This document shows positions 1 to 9,746 of a DNA stretch of 64,000 nt, piece after piece. Numbering within the stretch: position 1 is the stretch's first letter; every line of letters starts with the position of its first letter. The notes beneath the pieces were generated by a model. It did not search any database, was not told the DNA's origin, and saw only the letters and a list, made by a program, of their open reading frames with translations. The position numbers and the translations under genes were made by a program. The stretch is from assembly GCA_902547535.1 (NCBI GenBank), contig CACCOB010000002.1:1-64000 (forward strand), read 5' to 3'. The DNA is from an uncultured Pelagibacteraceae bacterium (GTDB lineage: Bacteria > Pseudomonadota > Alphaproteobacteria > Pelagibacterales > Pelagibacteraceae).

Positions 1-1
1 A

Positions 2-682
2 ATAAGAAATTTTTTACTTGATACCTATTTTTATACACCTGTTTTCAAAAATTTTAGTAAAATTAATTTCATTTATAATTTTTTCTATATTCCATTTTTA
101 GTAGAAATTAAAAAAAAGTCATATTTAAAAAAAAAAAATATCAAAATCTTATTTGTTGGTAAATTCATTCCTAGAAAAAATTTAATATTATTATTAAAAA
201 CGCTTTATAAATTGGATAATAAATATGACTTTCAACTTACAATAATTGGTGAGGCTTCAAAAAGAGAGCATTATAAATTTCTCAAGTACTCTAAAAAATT
301 TATAAATAATAAAAATTTTAATAATAAAATAATTATTAAAACAAATCTTAAATATCGTGAAACCGTCAAGTATTACAAAGAAAGCGATCTGTTTATATTA
401 CCATCTAAAGCAGAGCCAGCTTCAATTTCAGTTCTTGAAGCAATGGGTTATGGTACGCCGGTAATATGTAGCAAGGGTAATGGTGCAAGTTTTTATGTTA
501 AAAATTATTATAGTGGATTATTATTTGATGAGGATAATGAAAAGCAATTATTAGATAAGTTATTATATTTTTTTAAAAACACAAAAAAAATTAAAACTTT
601 TAGTAATAATTGTTATCTACATATGAAAAAAAATTTTTCACATATAATGTTTGATAAATATTTTAAAAAAATATTAAAATGA
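2..682 (+). CDS. glycosyltransferase family 4 (partial, runs off left edge)
   Basis: Frame stays open from nt 2 (IRNFLLDTYFYTP...KILFVGKFIPRKNLILLLKTL) into the listed ORF 212..682; GT4-like 'SKAEPASISVLEAMGYGTPVICS' motif; the Met at 212 is internal. Confidence 0.8.
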   Translation: MRNFLLDTYFYTPVFKNFSKINFIYNFFYIPFLVEIKKKSYLKKKNIKILFVGKFIPRKNLILLLKTLYKLDNKYDFQLTIIGEASKREHYKFLKYSKKFINNKNFNNKIIIKTNLKYRETVKYYKESDLFILPSKAEPASISVLEAMGYGTPVICSKGNGASFYVKNYYSGLLFDEDNEKQLLDKLLYFFKNTKKIKTFSNNCYLHMKKNFSHIMFDKYFKKILK

Positions 683-1782
683 AATTATATTATATAGCAG
701 AAGCTACGGTACCCTCGTATACAGCTTATAGTCAGCATGTTATGAAAATGTCTAATTATTTGTCTAAATTCTTTGATGTAAAATTAATTACATTAAATCA
801 AAAAAAAGGATTTATAAATAAATCAAAAGATGTATTTGAATTTTATGATGTGGAAAAATTTGATCTTAAAATTATTAATCCATCAAATTATAAATTTTAT
901 AATAAATTTAAGCTTTTCTTTTATATTTTATTTGAAATTAAATTTTTTAATAAAAAAATATTTCTCTCTAGGAGCCCATTTATATCATTACTACTAATTT
1001 TATTTAATTTTAAAGTTATAATGGAAATTCACCATCCTTTTGGGAATAAGTACTACACTAAATTATTTAATATTTTTATAAAAAAAAACAATCTTCTCAG
1101 AGTTATAGTTATTTCTAATAGCCTAAAGAAATATTTTACAAAAAATATAAACCACAATTTTCATGACAAATTTATAATGCTACCAGATTGCTCAAGTGTT
1201 AAAAATTATGAGCCTAAATCATCAAGATTAAAATTTTCAAAATTTAATGTAGGTTACGTAGGTTCTTTTTATCAAGGAAGAGGAATAGATCTTATAAAAA
1301 AAATTGCAATGAGATTAAAAAATTATAATTTTTATTTAATAGGAAATGAAAAAGATTTAATTAATAAAAAAAAATTTACAATGAATAATATTCATTTTTT
1401 AGGTTTTAAAGATCAAAAAAGTTTAAAAAAATATTATAAAATTTTTAATATTGTACTCGCTCCATATGAAGAGCAAGTCAAAGTATATGGAAATAAATTA
1501 AACACTAGTGAGTATATGTCTCCTTTAAAAATTTTTGAATATATGTCCTTTAAAAAAGCAATAATCTCATCAAACAACAGTGTATTGAAAGAAGTATTAA
1601 AAAATAACATAAACTGTTTAATCTGCGATTATAAAAATCCAAGTGATTGGATACAAAAAATTAAACTTTTATCAAAAAATAAAAAGTTGTTTACAAAATT
1701 ATCTTCTCAGGCCCATATTGATTTTAAAAGAAAATTTACTTGGAGCTTAAGAGCAGAAAAAATTAGGAGTCTAATAAAGTGA
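679..1782 (+). CDS. glycosyltransferase (GT4/GT1 fold)
   Basis: ATGA overlap with previous gene; 'NVGYVGSFYQGRGIDLI' and 'MSPLKIFEYMSFKKAIISSNNSVLKEVL' GT-B motifs. Confidence 0.8.
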   Translation: MKLYYIAEATVPSYTAYSQHVMKMSNYLSKFFDVKLITLNQKKGFINKSKDVFEFYDVEKFDLKIINPSNYKFYNKFKLFFYILFEIKFFNKKIFLSRSPFISLLLILFNFKVIMEIHHPFGNKYYTKLFNIFIKKNNLLRVIVISNSLKKYFTKNINHNFHDKFIMLPDCSSVKNYEPKSSRLKFSKFNVGYVGSFYQGRGIDLIKKIAMRLKNYNFYLIGNEKDLINKKKFTMNNIHFLGFKDQKSLKKYYKIFNIVLAPYEEQVKVYGNKLNTSEYMSPLKIFEYMSFKKAIISSNNSVLKEVLKNNINCLICDYKNPSDWIQKIKLLSKNKKLFTKLSSQAHIDFKRKFTWSLRAEKIRSLIK

Positions 1783-2546
1783 GGAGGGTTTGTTTAATTG
1801 GAAAAAATAGTTTTCTATATAACGCTTTTAATTTTGTTGAAAAACATAATACCTTTTCTCATAAACAAATAAATAAGATCAATTTTGACAAATATGATAA
1901 ACTAGTCTTATTAAGTTTTCCTAGAAAATATTTTTTAAAAAAAGAAAAAAAATTTTTATTTGAAAAAAAACTATTTAAAAAATTTAAAAATAAAGAAATA
2001 CATTATATATCAACCTCAAAATTGTATCCCATGAAAATAAAGTGTTCTGAAAAAATTAAAGATATAAATTTAAATATGCCTTATGTCTACAATAAATTTA
2101 TGATAGAAAACATTTTAAAGAAATATACAAGAAAATTTTATATATACAGAATTTCTAATGCTTTCTTAAAGAATAAATATGCTAAAAAAACGTTCTTTGA
2201 TATATTAGTAAATAATTGGAATAAAAATAAAACGATAAATTTTGATATCAATTTTAAAAGTCAAAAAGACTTTATTTCAATTAATACTCTAAAAATGATA
2301 TTTAAAAAAATGTTAAAAATTGAAAAAAATTTCGGTGTTTATAATCTTGGTGCAGAGAAGGGTATAAATATTCAAAAAGTTATTAAATTATTCATAAATA
2401 ATAATGCTTTCGAAGAAGCAAATCTATTAATTGAGGGCTCAAAAATTAGTTCACAAACGCTGGATATAACTAAATTAACAACTTTACTTAAATTAAAAAA
2501 AAAAGATATTATAAAAGAAACTCTCAAAGAAATGAAAAAGAAATGA
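1779..2546 (+). CDS. NAD(P)-dependent epimerase/reductase-like SDR (sugar nucleotide)
   Basis: YxxxK-type motif 'YVYNK', 'YNLGAEKGINIQKVI' SDR C-terminal pattern; overlaps both neighbours. Confidence 0.6.
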   Translation: MRRVCLIGKNSFLYNAFNFVEKHNTFSHKQINKINFDKYDKLVLLSFPRKYFLKKEKKFLFEKKLFKKFKNKEIHYISTSKLYPMKIKCSEKIKDINLNMPYVYNKFMIENILKKYTRKFYIYRISNAFLKNKYAKKTFFDILVNNWNKNKTINFDINFKSQKDFISINTLKMIFKKMLKIEKNFGVYNLGAEKGINIQKVIKLFINNNAFEEANLLIEGSKISSQTLDITKLTTLLKLKKKDIIKETLKEMKKK

Positions 2547-3469
2547 AAAACAAATTAGTTATTACAGGTGGGCTTGGATTTGCTGGAAAAAACTTTTATT
2601 TGTTAAATAGACACAAGTGGAAGAATATAATTATTATTGATAAAAATACTTACGCTTCTGATTTAAAATATTTTAAAAAGATAAAACTTAAAAATCACAA
2701 ATTAGTTTTAGCTGATATTTGCAAGAAACATCTATATGAAAAATACATTGATAAAAATACAATACTAATTCATTTTGCTGCAGAATCACATGTTGATAAA
2801 TCCTTTAACTCATCGCTAAATTTTACAATAAACAATACTTTTGGATCACATGTTCTTTTGGAGATTTGTAGAAAAAAAAAACCAAAGAAGATTATTTTCA
2901 TTAGTACAGACGAAGTGTATGGTGAAACATTTAAATATAAAAATGAAAAGTCATTACTTGAACCTACTAATCCCTATTCTGCATCTAAGGCAGGTGCTGA
3001 TCTTTTAGCTCAAACATATATAAAAAGTTTTTCATTACCTATAATAATTATAAGATCAAATAATCTGTATGGAAACAGACAATTTTCTGAAAAAATAATT
3101 CCAGCAATAATTAAAGCATTGGTATCAAATAAAAAGGTATCTATTCATGGTAAAGGACAAACGTCTAGACATTTTTTACATATCAATGATTTCTGTAACG
3201 CAATAAATATAATTATTGCAAAATCAAAATTAAGAGAAATTTATAATATCAGAGGTAGAAAATGTTATAAAATTTTGGATTTAATGAAAAAAATGTCAAA
3301 AGTTGCAAATTTGGATTACAAAAAACATTTTACTTTCATTAAAGATAGACCTTTTAATGATAAAGTTTATAAAATTTCAGTCTCAAAATTAAAAAAACTA
3401 GGGTGGACTGAAAACAAAGTTTTTGACAAAGAGATATATAAATTGATTAGAGATAAATCTTTTTTATAA
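2543..3469 (+). CDS. dTDP-glucose 4,6-dehydratase-like SDR
   Basis: 'ITGGLGFAGKNF' Rossmann motif, 'HFAAESHVDKS', 'STDEVYGE', 'PYSASKAGAD' typical of RfbB-like dehydratases. Confidence 0.8.
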   Translation: MKNKLVITGGLGFAGKNFYLLNRHKWKNIIIIDKNTYASDLKYFKKIKLKNHKLVLADICKKHLYEKYIDKNTILIHFAAESHVDKSFNSSLNFTINNTFGSHVLLEICRKKKPKKIIFISTDEVYGETFKYKNEKSLLEPTNPYSASKAGADLLAQTYIKSFSLPIIIIRSNNLYGNRQFSEKIIPAIIKALVSNKKVSIHGKGQTSRHFLHINDFCNAINIIIAKSKLREIYNIRGRKCYKILDLMKKMSKVANLDYKKHFTFIKDRPFNDKVYKISVSKLKKLGWTENKVFDKEIYKLIRDKSFL

Positions 3470-3474
3470 CTTTA

Positions 3475-5703
3475 ATGAAAATAATTCATATTATCTCAGG
3501 ACTTGGACCAGGTGGTGCTCAAGTAGTTTTAAAAAGAATTCTTGAGGCTGATAATAGTAATTCCCACACTGTTATTTCAATGATGGACAAGGGAATATAT
3601 GGGGAAAAAATCCAGAATTTAAATGTACCAATTTATGAACTCGGATTTCCAAAGGGAAAAATAAAGTTAAAGGGATTAATAAAACTTTATAAAATTTTAA
3701 AAAAAGAAAAGCCAGATGTTGTTCAAACTTGGATGTATCATGCTGACCTTGTGGGAGGAATAGTTGCAAGATTAGCTGGAATAAAAAATATATTTTGGAA
3801 TTTAAGAAATTCGTCCTTTACTATTAAGACTCAGTCTTTGAATACCATGATTGTTGCAAAATTGTGTGCGTTATTATCAAAAATTATACCAAAAAAAATA
3901 ATTATAAATTCTTATGAGGGAAAAAACTTTCACTATCAATTAGGCTATCAAAGTAAAATGTATGTCATAAATAATGGATATACTAACAAAGATTATATTG
4001 ATAAGAAAAAATCTTTATCAACTTTTTCTTTTGGAATGCTTGCTAGGTGGGACCCGCAGAAAGACTATAACAACTTATTAAGTTCAATAGCTTACTTTAA
4101 ATCGCTAGATGAATTTAAAGAAATAAGTAAAAAAATCAAAGTAAATTTTGTTTTAGCTGGTCACAGAATAAATGAAGATAACAGCAAATTGAGGAAAATT
4201 ATTAATGACCTTAAAATAAACGATTTGGTCAAATTAGTTGGTGATTATAATGAAGAGGATATAGATGATTTTTATAAATCTATTGATGCTCATGTTTTAT
4301 CAAGTAGAAGTGAAGGTTTTCCAAATGTAATAGCCGAGTCCATGAGAGCAGGTGTGCCAAATATATCAACAAAAGTTGGAGATGCTGAAAAAATAATTAA
4401 TGATACAGGCTGGATTGTAGAGCCAAGAAATAAAATAAAGTTAGCAAATGCATTTATTGAAGCTTTAGAAATGTATAAAAATAATGAAAGTGAATGGGAA
4501 AAATTAAAAATAAAGTCCAATAAAAGAATAAATCTGGAATACAATATTTCAAAGATGATTGATAGTTTCAATCAACTTTGGAATAGTTCAAATAAAAATA
4601 AAGGTTTTAAAATTTTTCATATTATTTCTGGACTAGGATCAGGAGGAGCACAAACTATATTAGCCAGATTAGTTAAAAATGAAAAAAAATTTTCACACAC
4701 AATTATATCTTTTATAGATTTTGGCGACTATGAAAAATTCTTTAAAAAAGAGGGTATAAAATTAATTAAATTAAATATGAAAAAAGGAAAGTTTTCATTA
4801 AAAGGTTTTTTAACTTTATGTAAAATTATAAAAGAGGAAAGACCTGATATAATTCAAACCTGGATGTATCATGCTGATTTTTTAGGAGGATTGGTAGGAA
4901 GATTTTATAAAATTGAAAAAATTTTTTGGAATATAAGAAATTCAAATTTAAAGAGAGAATGGGCATCAATCTCTACAATAGTTATATCTAGGATCTGCGC
5001 ATACCTATCTAATTCTATTCCTACTAAAATAATTAGTTGTTCAAAAAAATCAAAAGATGTTCATATTGAGTTTGGATATAAAGAGGAAAAGATAAGCATA
5101 ATTAATAATGGTTATGATACTTCTCAAATGATATTTAAAAATAAAAATCGTGATAAAATATTTAAAATAGGCATGTTAGCTAGGTGGGATCCTCAAAAAG
5201 ATTATTTAAATTTAGCTAAATCTTTAATTCATTTTAACAAATTAACAAAACGTAAATGGATAGTTTATCTAGCTGGTGATAAAATTGATAAAAATAATAA
5301 AAAATTATTAGAGATTTTTGAGCATAAAGAATTAAAAAATAATATAATCTATGATGGAATGATTTCTGATATAGCATCCTTTTTTGATAAAATAGATCTT
5401 CATATATTGTCCAGTGCTGGAAATGAAGGTTTCCCAAATGTTGTGGCTGAAGCAATGGGTTTTGGTGTACCATGTATATCAACAGATGTTGGAGACTCAA
5501 AATATATAATTGATAAGTATGGATGGCTAGTTCCAGTTAAATCACCAAAAGAACTAGCAAATAAAATTAATTTAGCCTCTGAAGAATATTTTTTGAATGA
5601 GTCTGAATGGGAAAATAGAAGATTTAATTCAAGAAACCACGTAACTTCTAAATTTACTTTAAATAACATGGTTAAAAAATATATAAATATTTGGGAAAGT
5701 TAA
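3475..5703 (+). CDS. tandem two-domain glycosyltransferase family 4 (internally duplicated)
   Basis: 742 aa with two full GT4 units, each starting 'F/IIHIISGLGxGGAQ' and each with an EX7E motif ('EGFPNVIAE', 'EGFPNVVAE'). Confidence 0.88.
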   Translation: MKIIHIISGLGPGGAQVVLKRILEADNSNSHTVISMMDKGIYGEKIQNLNVPIYELGFPKGKIKLKGLIKLYKILKKEKPDVVQTWMYHADLVGGIVARLAGIKNIFWNLRNSSFTIKTQSLNTMIVAKLCALLSKIIPKKIIINSYEGKNFHYQLGYQSKMYVINNGYTNKDYIDKKKSLSTFSFGMLARWDPQKDYNNLLSSIAYFKSLDEFKEISKKIKVNFVLAGHRINEDNSKLRKIINDLKINDLVKLVGDYNEEDIDDFYKSIDAHVLSSRSEGFPNVIAESMRAGVPNISTKVGDAEKIINDTGWIVEPRNKIKLANAFIEALEMYKNNESEWEKLKIKSNKRINLEYNISKMIDSFNQLWNSSNKNKGFKIFHIISGLGSGGAQTILARLVKNEKKFSHTIISFIDFGDYEKFFKKEGIKLIKLNMKKGKFSLKGFLTLCKIIKEERPDIIQTWMYHADFLGGLVGRFYKIEKIFWNIRNSNLKREWASISTIVISRICAYLSNSIPTKIISCSKKSKDVHIEFGYKEEKISIINNGYDTSQMIFKNKNRDKIFKIGMLARWDPQKDYLNLAKSLIHFNKLTKRKWIVYLAGDKIDKNNKKLLEIFEHKELKNNIIYDGMISDIASFFDKIDLHILSSAGNEGFPNVVAEAMGFGVPCISTDVGDSKYIIDKYGWLVPVKSPKELANKINLASEEYFLNESEWENRRFNSRNHVTSKFTLNNMVKKYINIWES

Positions 5704-6789
5704 TTGTTTGTATATTTTTCACTTTATGGATTAATAGTTTTATTATCGATAGGTATCGACAAAAATATACATCAAAAGAAATTTTTTTTTCTTTTTATTT
5801 TATTTTCTATCTTAATTTTATTTTCAACATTTAGAGGTGATATTGGTACAGATATTGGAAGGTATAATAGAGATTATAATTATGTAAGAAATTTAGAAAT
5901 ATTTTCAATTAGTGAAAGCTTTAGATACTTGCCCTATGATTTTTTATACACGGGGCTTTATGTTTTATTAGGAAACATACTTCGTTTAGATTTCTGGTCA
6001 ATAAAATTTTTAGTTTCATTAATTTTTTGTTTTGGATTTTATCATTTTTCTGAAAAAATTAAAAACTACACAATTTCCTCAATAATATTCATACCCACAC
6101 TTTATTTAATTTTCTCATTTTCGTTAATAAGACAAGCTATTTCAATTTCTATTGGACTTTATATAATCACATTATTATTAAATAAAGATTATAAAAAATT
6201 AATTTTAGCTAGTTTAGTAGCAATGTTGTTTCATAAATATTCAATAATTTATTTAATAATATCTATATTAGTAATATTAATTGAAAAAATTGAGGAAAAT
6301 AAAAAAAAATTTATTTATGTAATATATGTATTAATTACATCAATTATATTTACTTTATTATATAAATTTACGTTATTAGGTCATTTTAATTGGTATGTAA
6401 TATCTACCCCAGCAAATCATGCATTACAATTTCCAATTGTCAAATTATTATTTTTAAACTATTCATATTTAGTAATTTTTTTTTTAGTTACATTAAGTGA
6501 AAGATCAACTCAAAAGAGGTCTGATAAAATTGTATTTATTGTAGCTATATTTAATATATTATTTCTAATAATTTATTTTATTAGTCCTATAGTCACCCTG
6601 AGGTTTATGATGTACCTAATAGTTATAAACCCATTTATAGTGATTAAATTTAAGCAATATTTTAATAATAAATTTGATGAAATTATCATGTTAATTTTAT
6701 TTCTAATTCACCTAAGTTATATGGCTATAATGTTTACTTATTCAGCACATAGTGGATCTTATATACCGTATAATTTCTACTTTTTTTGA
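5704..6789 (+). CDS. EpsG-family polysaccharide polymerase-like membrane protein
   Basis: Multi-TM; 'RGDIGTDIGRYNRDY', 'SLIRQAISISIGLY', 'HKYSIIY' as in EpsG/Wzy-like proteins; TTG start. Confidence 0.65.
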   Translation: MFVYFSLYGLIVLLSIGIDKNIHQKKFFFLFILFSILILFSTFRGDIGTDIGRYNRDYNYVRNLEIFSISESFRYLPYDFLYTGLYVLLGNILRLDFWSIKFLVSLIFCFGFYHFSEKIKNYTISSIIFIPTLYLIFSFSLIRQAISISIGLYIITLLLNKDYKKLILASLVAMLFHKYSIIYLIISILVILIEKIEENKKKFIYVIYVLITSIIFTLLYKFTLLGHFNWYVISTPANHALQFPIVKLLFLNYSYLVIFFLVTLSERSTQKRSDKIVFIVAIFNILFLIIYFISPIVTLRFMMYLIVINPFIVIKFKQYFNNKFDEIIMLILFLIHLSYMAIMFTYSAHSGSYIPYNFYFF

Positions 6790-6801
6790 TATGGTTCTTA
6801 A

Positions 6802-7842
6802 ATGATAAAAAATCAAATTTCTGAAAATTTTAATTTAATTGAGCCTCATATAATAATTTTAATCTTAATTCTTAATTTTATCATATTAGTTTATTTTAAA
6901 AAATTTGCTAATTTATTTAGTATTTATGACATGCCAAAAGAAAAGAGAAAAATTCATACTAAACCTATTCCGCTTATTGGTGGTATAATTATTTTATTAA
7001 ACATAATATTTTTTTATGCATTATTTTTTTCACTTGACTCAGGTGTCTTACTTAGTTTTGAAGGGGAAAGAAGTCTAATCAATCTGATCTTAATAGGAAC
7101 ATTAATATGTTTTTTTGGAGTTTATGACGATAAATATGGAATTTCACCTACTAATAAAATTCTGATTTTAACTTTATTAATTTATGTTTCTTTAGTTATT
7201 GATCCAAGCTTAATTATAAAATCGTTAAATTTTAACAACACATTTTTCATAAATATTGAACAATTTAGTATTTTCTTTACTATTTTGTGTTTCTTAATAT
7301 TTCTAAATACCTTTAATATGTTTGATGGTCTTAATGGTCAATCAGGATTTTATTCTATAGTAATTTTAATATTTATTTTAATAAAAAATTCAAATCTTTT
7401 TTCAATTTACCTTTTAATACCACTGGCTTTCTTTTTATATTTAAACTTAAGGAATAAAACATTCCTTGGGGATAATGGTTCTTATCTTTTATCTTATATT
7501 TTATCGTGTTTAATAATAAAGACTTATAACCATACGGGTACAGTTATGACAGTAGAAGAAATTTTTTTAATTTTATTTTATCCTGGTTTAGATTTAATCA
7601 GACTTTTTTTTTCTAGAACAACAAAAGGGAAGCATCCATTTTATCCAGACGACAATCATATTCATCATATTATCTTAAAAAAAACTAGGTCACAAAAAAA
7701 AGTACTATTAATTAATATTTTTTCAATAATACTACCAATTCTTTTGTATTTAATTATTGGAAATATTTATTTTGCTCTTTCAACTGTAACACTACTTTAT
7801 TTTATAAATATTATTTATTTTGGTAAAATAAAAAATGTATAA
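6802..7842 (+). CDS. undecaprenyl-phosphate sugar-1-phosphate transferase (WecA/MraY superfamily)
   Basis: 'GVYDDKYGISP', 'NMFDGLNGQSG', 'FLGDNGSYLL', 'HPFYPDDNHIHH' motifs. Confidence 0.85.
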   Translation: MIKNQISENFNLIEPHIIILILILNFIILVYFKKFANLFSIYDMPKEKRKIHTKPIPLIGGIIILLNIIFFYALFFSLDSGVLLSFEGERSLINLILIGTLICFFGVYDDKYGISPTNKILILTLLIYVSLVIDPSLIIKSLNFNNTFFINIEQFSIFFTILCFLIFLNTFNMFDGLNGQSGFYSIVILIFILIKNSNLFSIYLLIPLAFFLYLNLRNKTFLGDNGSYLLSYILSCLIIKTYNHTGTVMTVEEIFLILFYPGLDLIRLFFSRTTKGKHPFYPDDNHIHHIILKKTRSQKKVLLINIFSIILPILLYLIIGNIYFALSTVTLLYFINIIYFGKIKNV

Positions 7843-8350
7843 AAAATTTGTTTTATTTTTAATATTACATGAGTTAATTTTTTTTATTTTATATTTAACA
7901 AAAAGAAATTTTTTTCCAGGCAATTATGTTTATTTAGAATTTTTAAATTTTTACTTAATATTGTTAATTCCTTTATTAGTAATTTTTATAATTTTGAAAA
8001 ATAAAAGAAAAAGAGAGGATTTACTTAATTTTTTTACCTCATCATTAATTGGTTTTTTATTAAATTATGCAATACTTATGACATTTGTAGTAAACGGTGA
8101 TAGATCTCCTTCAATGTATATTTTGACATCTATTAAAACAAGCAATGGCATTAGTTTTGAGGAAACAAGAGATAAAATGTACAATAATTTTTTTATTGAA
8201 AAAGAACAGTTCAAAAAAAGAATTGACGAGCAGTTACATTTAAAAAATGTAGAAAAAAAAAATAACAATTTATATATCACTAATAAAGGTGAAAGAGTTA
8301 TTAAAATATTTAAGTTTTTTAATTATTTTACAAATATAGAAAATTTTTAA
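7835..8350 (+). CDS. hypothetical membrane protein
   Basis: Overlaps preceding gene by 8 nt; hydrophobic N-terminal half, no recognised motif. Confidence 0.6.
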   Translation: MYKKFVLFLILHELIFFILYLTKRNFFPGNYVYLEFLNFYLILLIPLLVIFIILKNKRKREDLLNFFTSSLIGFLLNYAILMTFVVNGDRSPSMYILTSIKTSNGISFEETRDKMYNNFFIEKEQFKKRIDEQLHLKNVEKKNNNLYITNKGERVIKIFKFFNYFTNIENF

Positions 8351-8367
8351 TAATAATTTTAAATTTC

Positions 8368-8973
8368 ATGATTGGAATTATTGATACAGAAACAGGTAAT
8401 ATAAATTCAGTTTTCAATATTTTGAAAAGGACGAAAATAAAATCAATTATAACAAAAAAAATGGATGAACTTCTTGAGTGTGATAAAATTATACTACCTG
8501 GCGTTGGAAGATTTGATGCTTGCATGAGAAATTTGCAAAAGTATGAACTTGATAAAATAATTAAGCATTTAATAATTGAAAAAGAAAAAAAAATATTATG
8601 TATTTGTGTTGGTATGCAACTACTATTAAATTATAGTGAAGAAGGAGATTGTGAAGGATTAAAAATAATTGATGGTCATTGTACAAAGTTTTTAATAAGT
8701 CAGGTTAATAATATACCACATATTGGTTGGTCTCCTATTAAATCAAAAAATAGATTTTTAAATTATGACGGACATGAAAAATCAAGATTTTATTTTTGTC
8801 ATTCGTACTACCCTGTTATTAAAGAAAAAAATATTGATTTAATAAATACAAATTTCAATATTGAATTTTGTGCAGGTTTTATAAAAAAAAATATAGTAGG
8901 TGTACAATTCCATCCTGAGAAAAGTTTACAGAATGGTGCAGATTTTCTAAAAAATTTTGTTGAGAAATTCTGA
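8368..8973 (+). CDS. hisH: HisH-like glutamine amidotransferase (surface sugar amidation type)
   Basis: Class I GATase triad context: 'ILCICVGMQLLL' (Cys), 'GVQFHPEKS' (His, Glu). Followed by HisF and an amidotransferase, not by other his genes. Confidence 0.88.
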   Translation: MIGIIDTETGNINSVFNILKRTKIKSIITKKMDELLECDKIILPGVGRFDACMRNLQKYELDKIIKHLIIEKEKKILCICVGMQLLLNYSEEGDCEGLKIIDGHCTKFLISQVNNIPHIGWSPIKSKNRFLNYDGHEKSRFYFCHSYYPVIKEKNIDLINTNFNIEFCAGFIKKNIVGVQFHPEKSLQNGADFLKNFVEKF

Positions 8974-9746
8974 TGAAAAAAAAAAGAATTAGAGTAATTC
9001 CTTCTATATTAATTGAAAATAATATTATGATTAAAGGAAAAAATTTTAAAAATCACAAATATATTGGGGACATTTTTAATGCTGTAAGAATTTATAGTAA
9101 AAAAAACGCTCATGAGCTAATAATACTAGATAAATCAGCAAAAGAAAAAAATAATTATTTTGATGCAAATTTGCTCAAAAAAATATCTAGTGAAATATTC
9201 ATGCCCATTACAGTTGGTGGAAATATATCCACGGTAAAACAAGCAAAATTTCTCATAAATTCAGGTGCAGAAAAAATTTTTTTAAATTCAACAATAATAA
9301 ATAATTATGAGCTTATAAGGGATATATCAAATGAAATTGGAAGTCAGAGTGTGGTAGTTGGTGTTGATGTAATGAATAATGGTAAAGAATATGGGATTTT
9401 CTACGATAATGGAAAAAAAAAATATGAGAAACAATTAACTGATCATTTATATTCAATTGTATCAGCTGGTGCTGGAGAAATAGTATTAAATTCTATCTCA
9501 AGAGAAGGCACTAGGAGAGGATTTGATATAAACTTATATCAAAAAGTACATAATAAATTTGAGATACCCATAATTGCCAGTGGTGGAGCTAACTCATTTG
9601 ATAGTTTTTTAGAATTATTTGATCAGACATACATATCAGCTGCTGCATCATCAAGCATGTTTTGTTTGTTTGGTAATAATGATGCAGTTTTAATAAATTA
9701 TTTAAATCAAAATGAATTAATTGATTTAATCAATAGATATGAATAA
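8973..9746 (+). CDS. hisF: HisF-like imidazole glycerol phosphate synthase cyclase subunit
   Basis: 'RVIPSILIENN', 'PITVGGNISTVKQAKFLINSGAEKIFLNS', 'IIASGGANSFDSF' TIM-barrel motifs. Confidence 0.88.
   Translation: MKKKRIRVIPSILIENNIMIKGKNFKNHKYIGDIFNAVRIYSKKNAHELIILDKSAKEKNNYFDANLLKKISSEIFMPITVGGNISTVKQAKFLINSGAEKIFLNSTIINNYELIRDISNEIGSQSVVVGVDVMNNGKEYGIFYDNGKKKYEKQLTDHLYSIVSAGAGEIVLNSISREGTRRGFDINLYQKVHNKFEIPIIASGGANSFDSFLELFDQTYISAAASSSMFCLFGNNDAVLINYLNQNELIDLINRYE

Noticed and set aside
3572-5669. Four antisense ORFs opposite the tandem GT (3572-3769, 4290-4571, 5234-5500, 5400-5669)
   Set aside because: All mirror the coding strand; 4290-4571 and 5400-5669 look alike only because the GT halves are duplicated.
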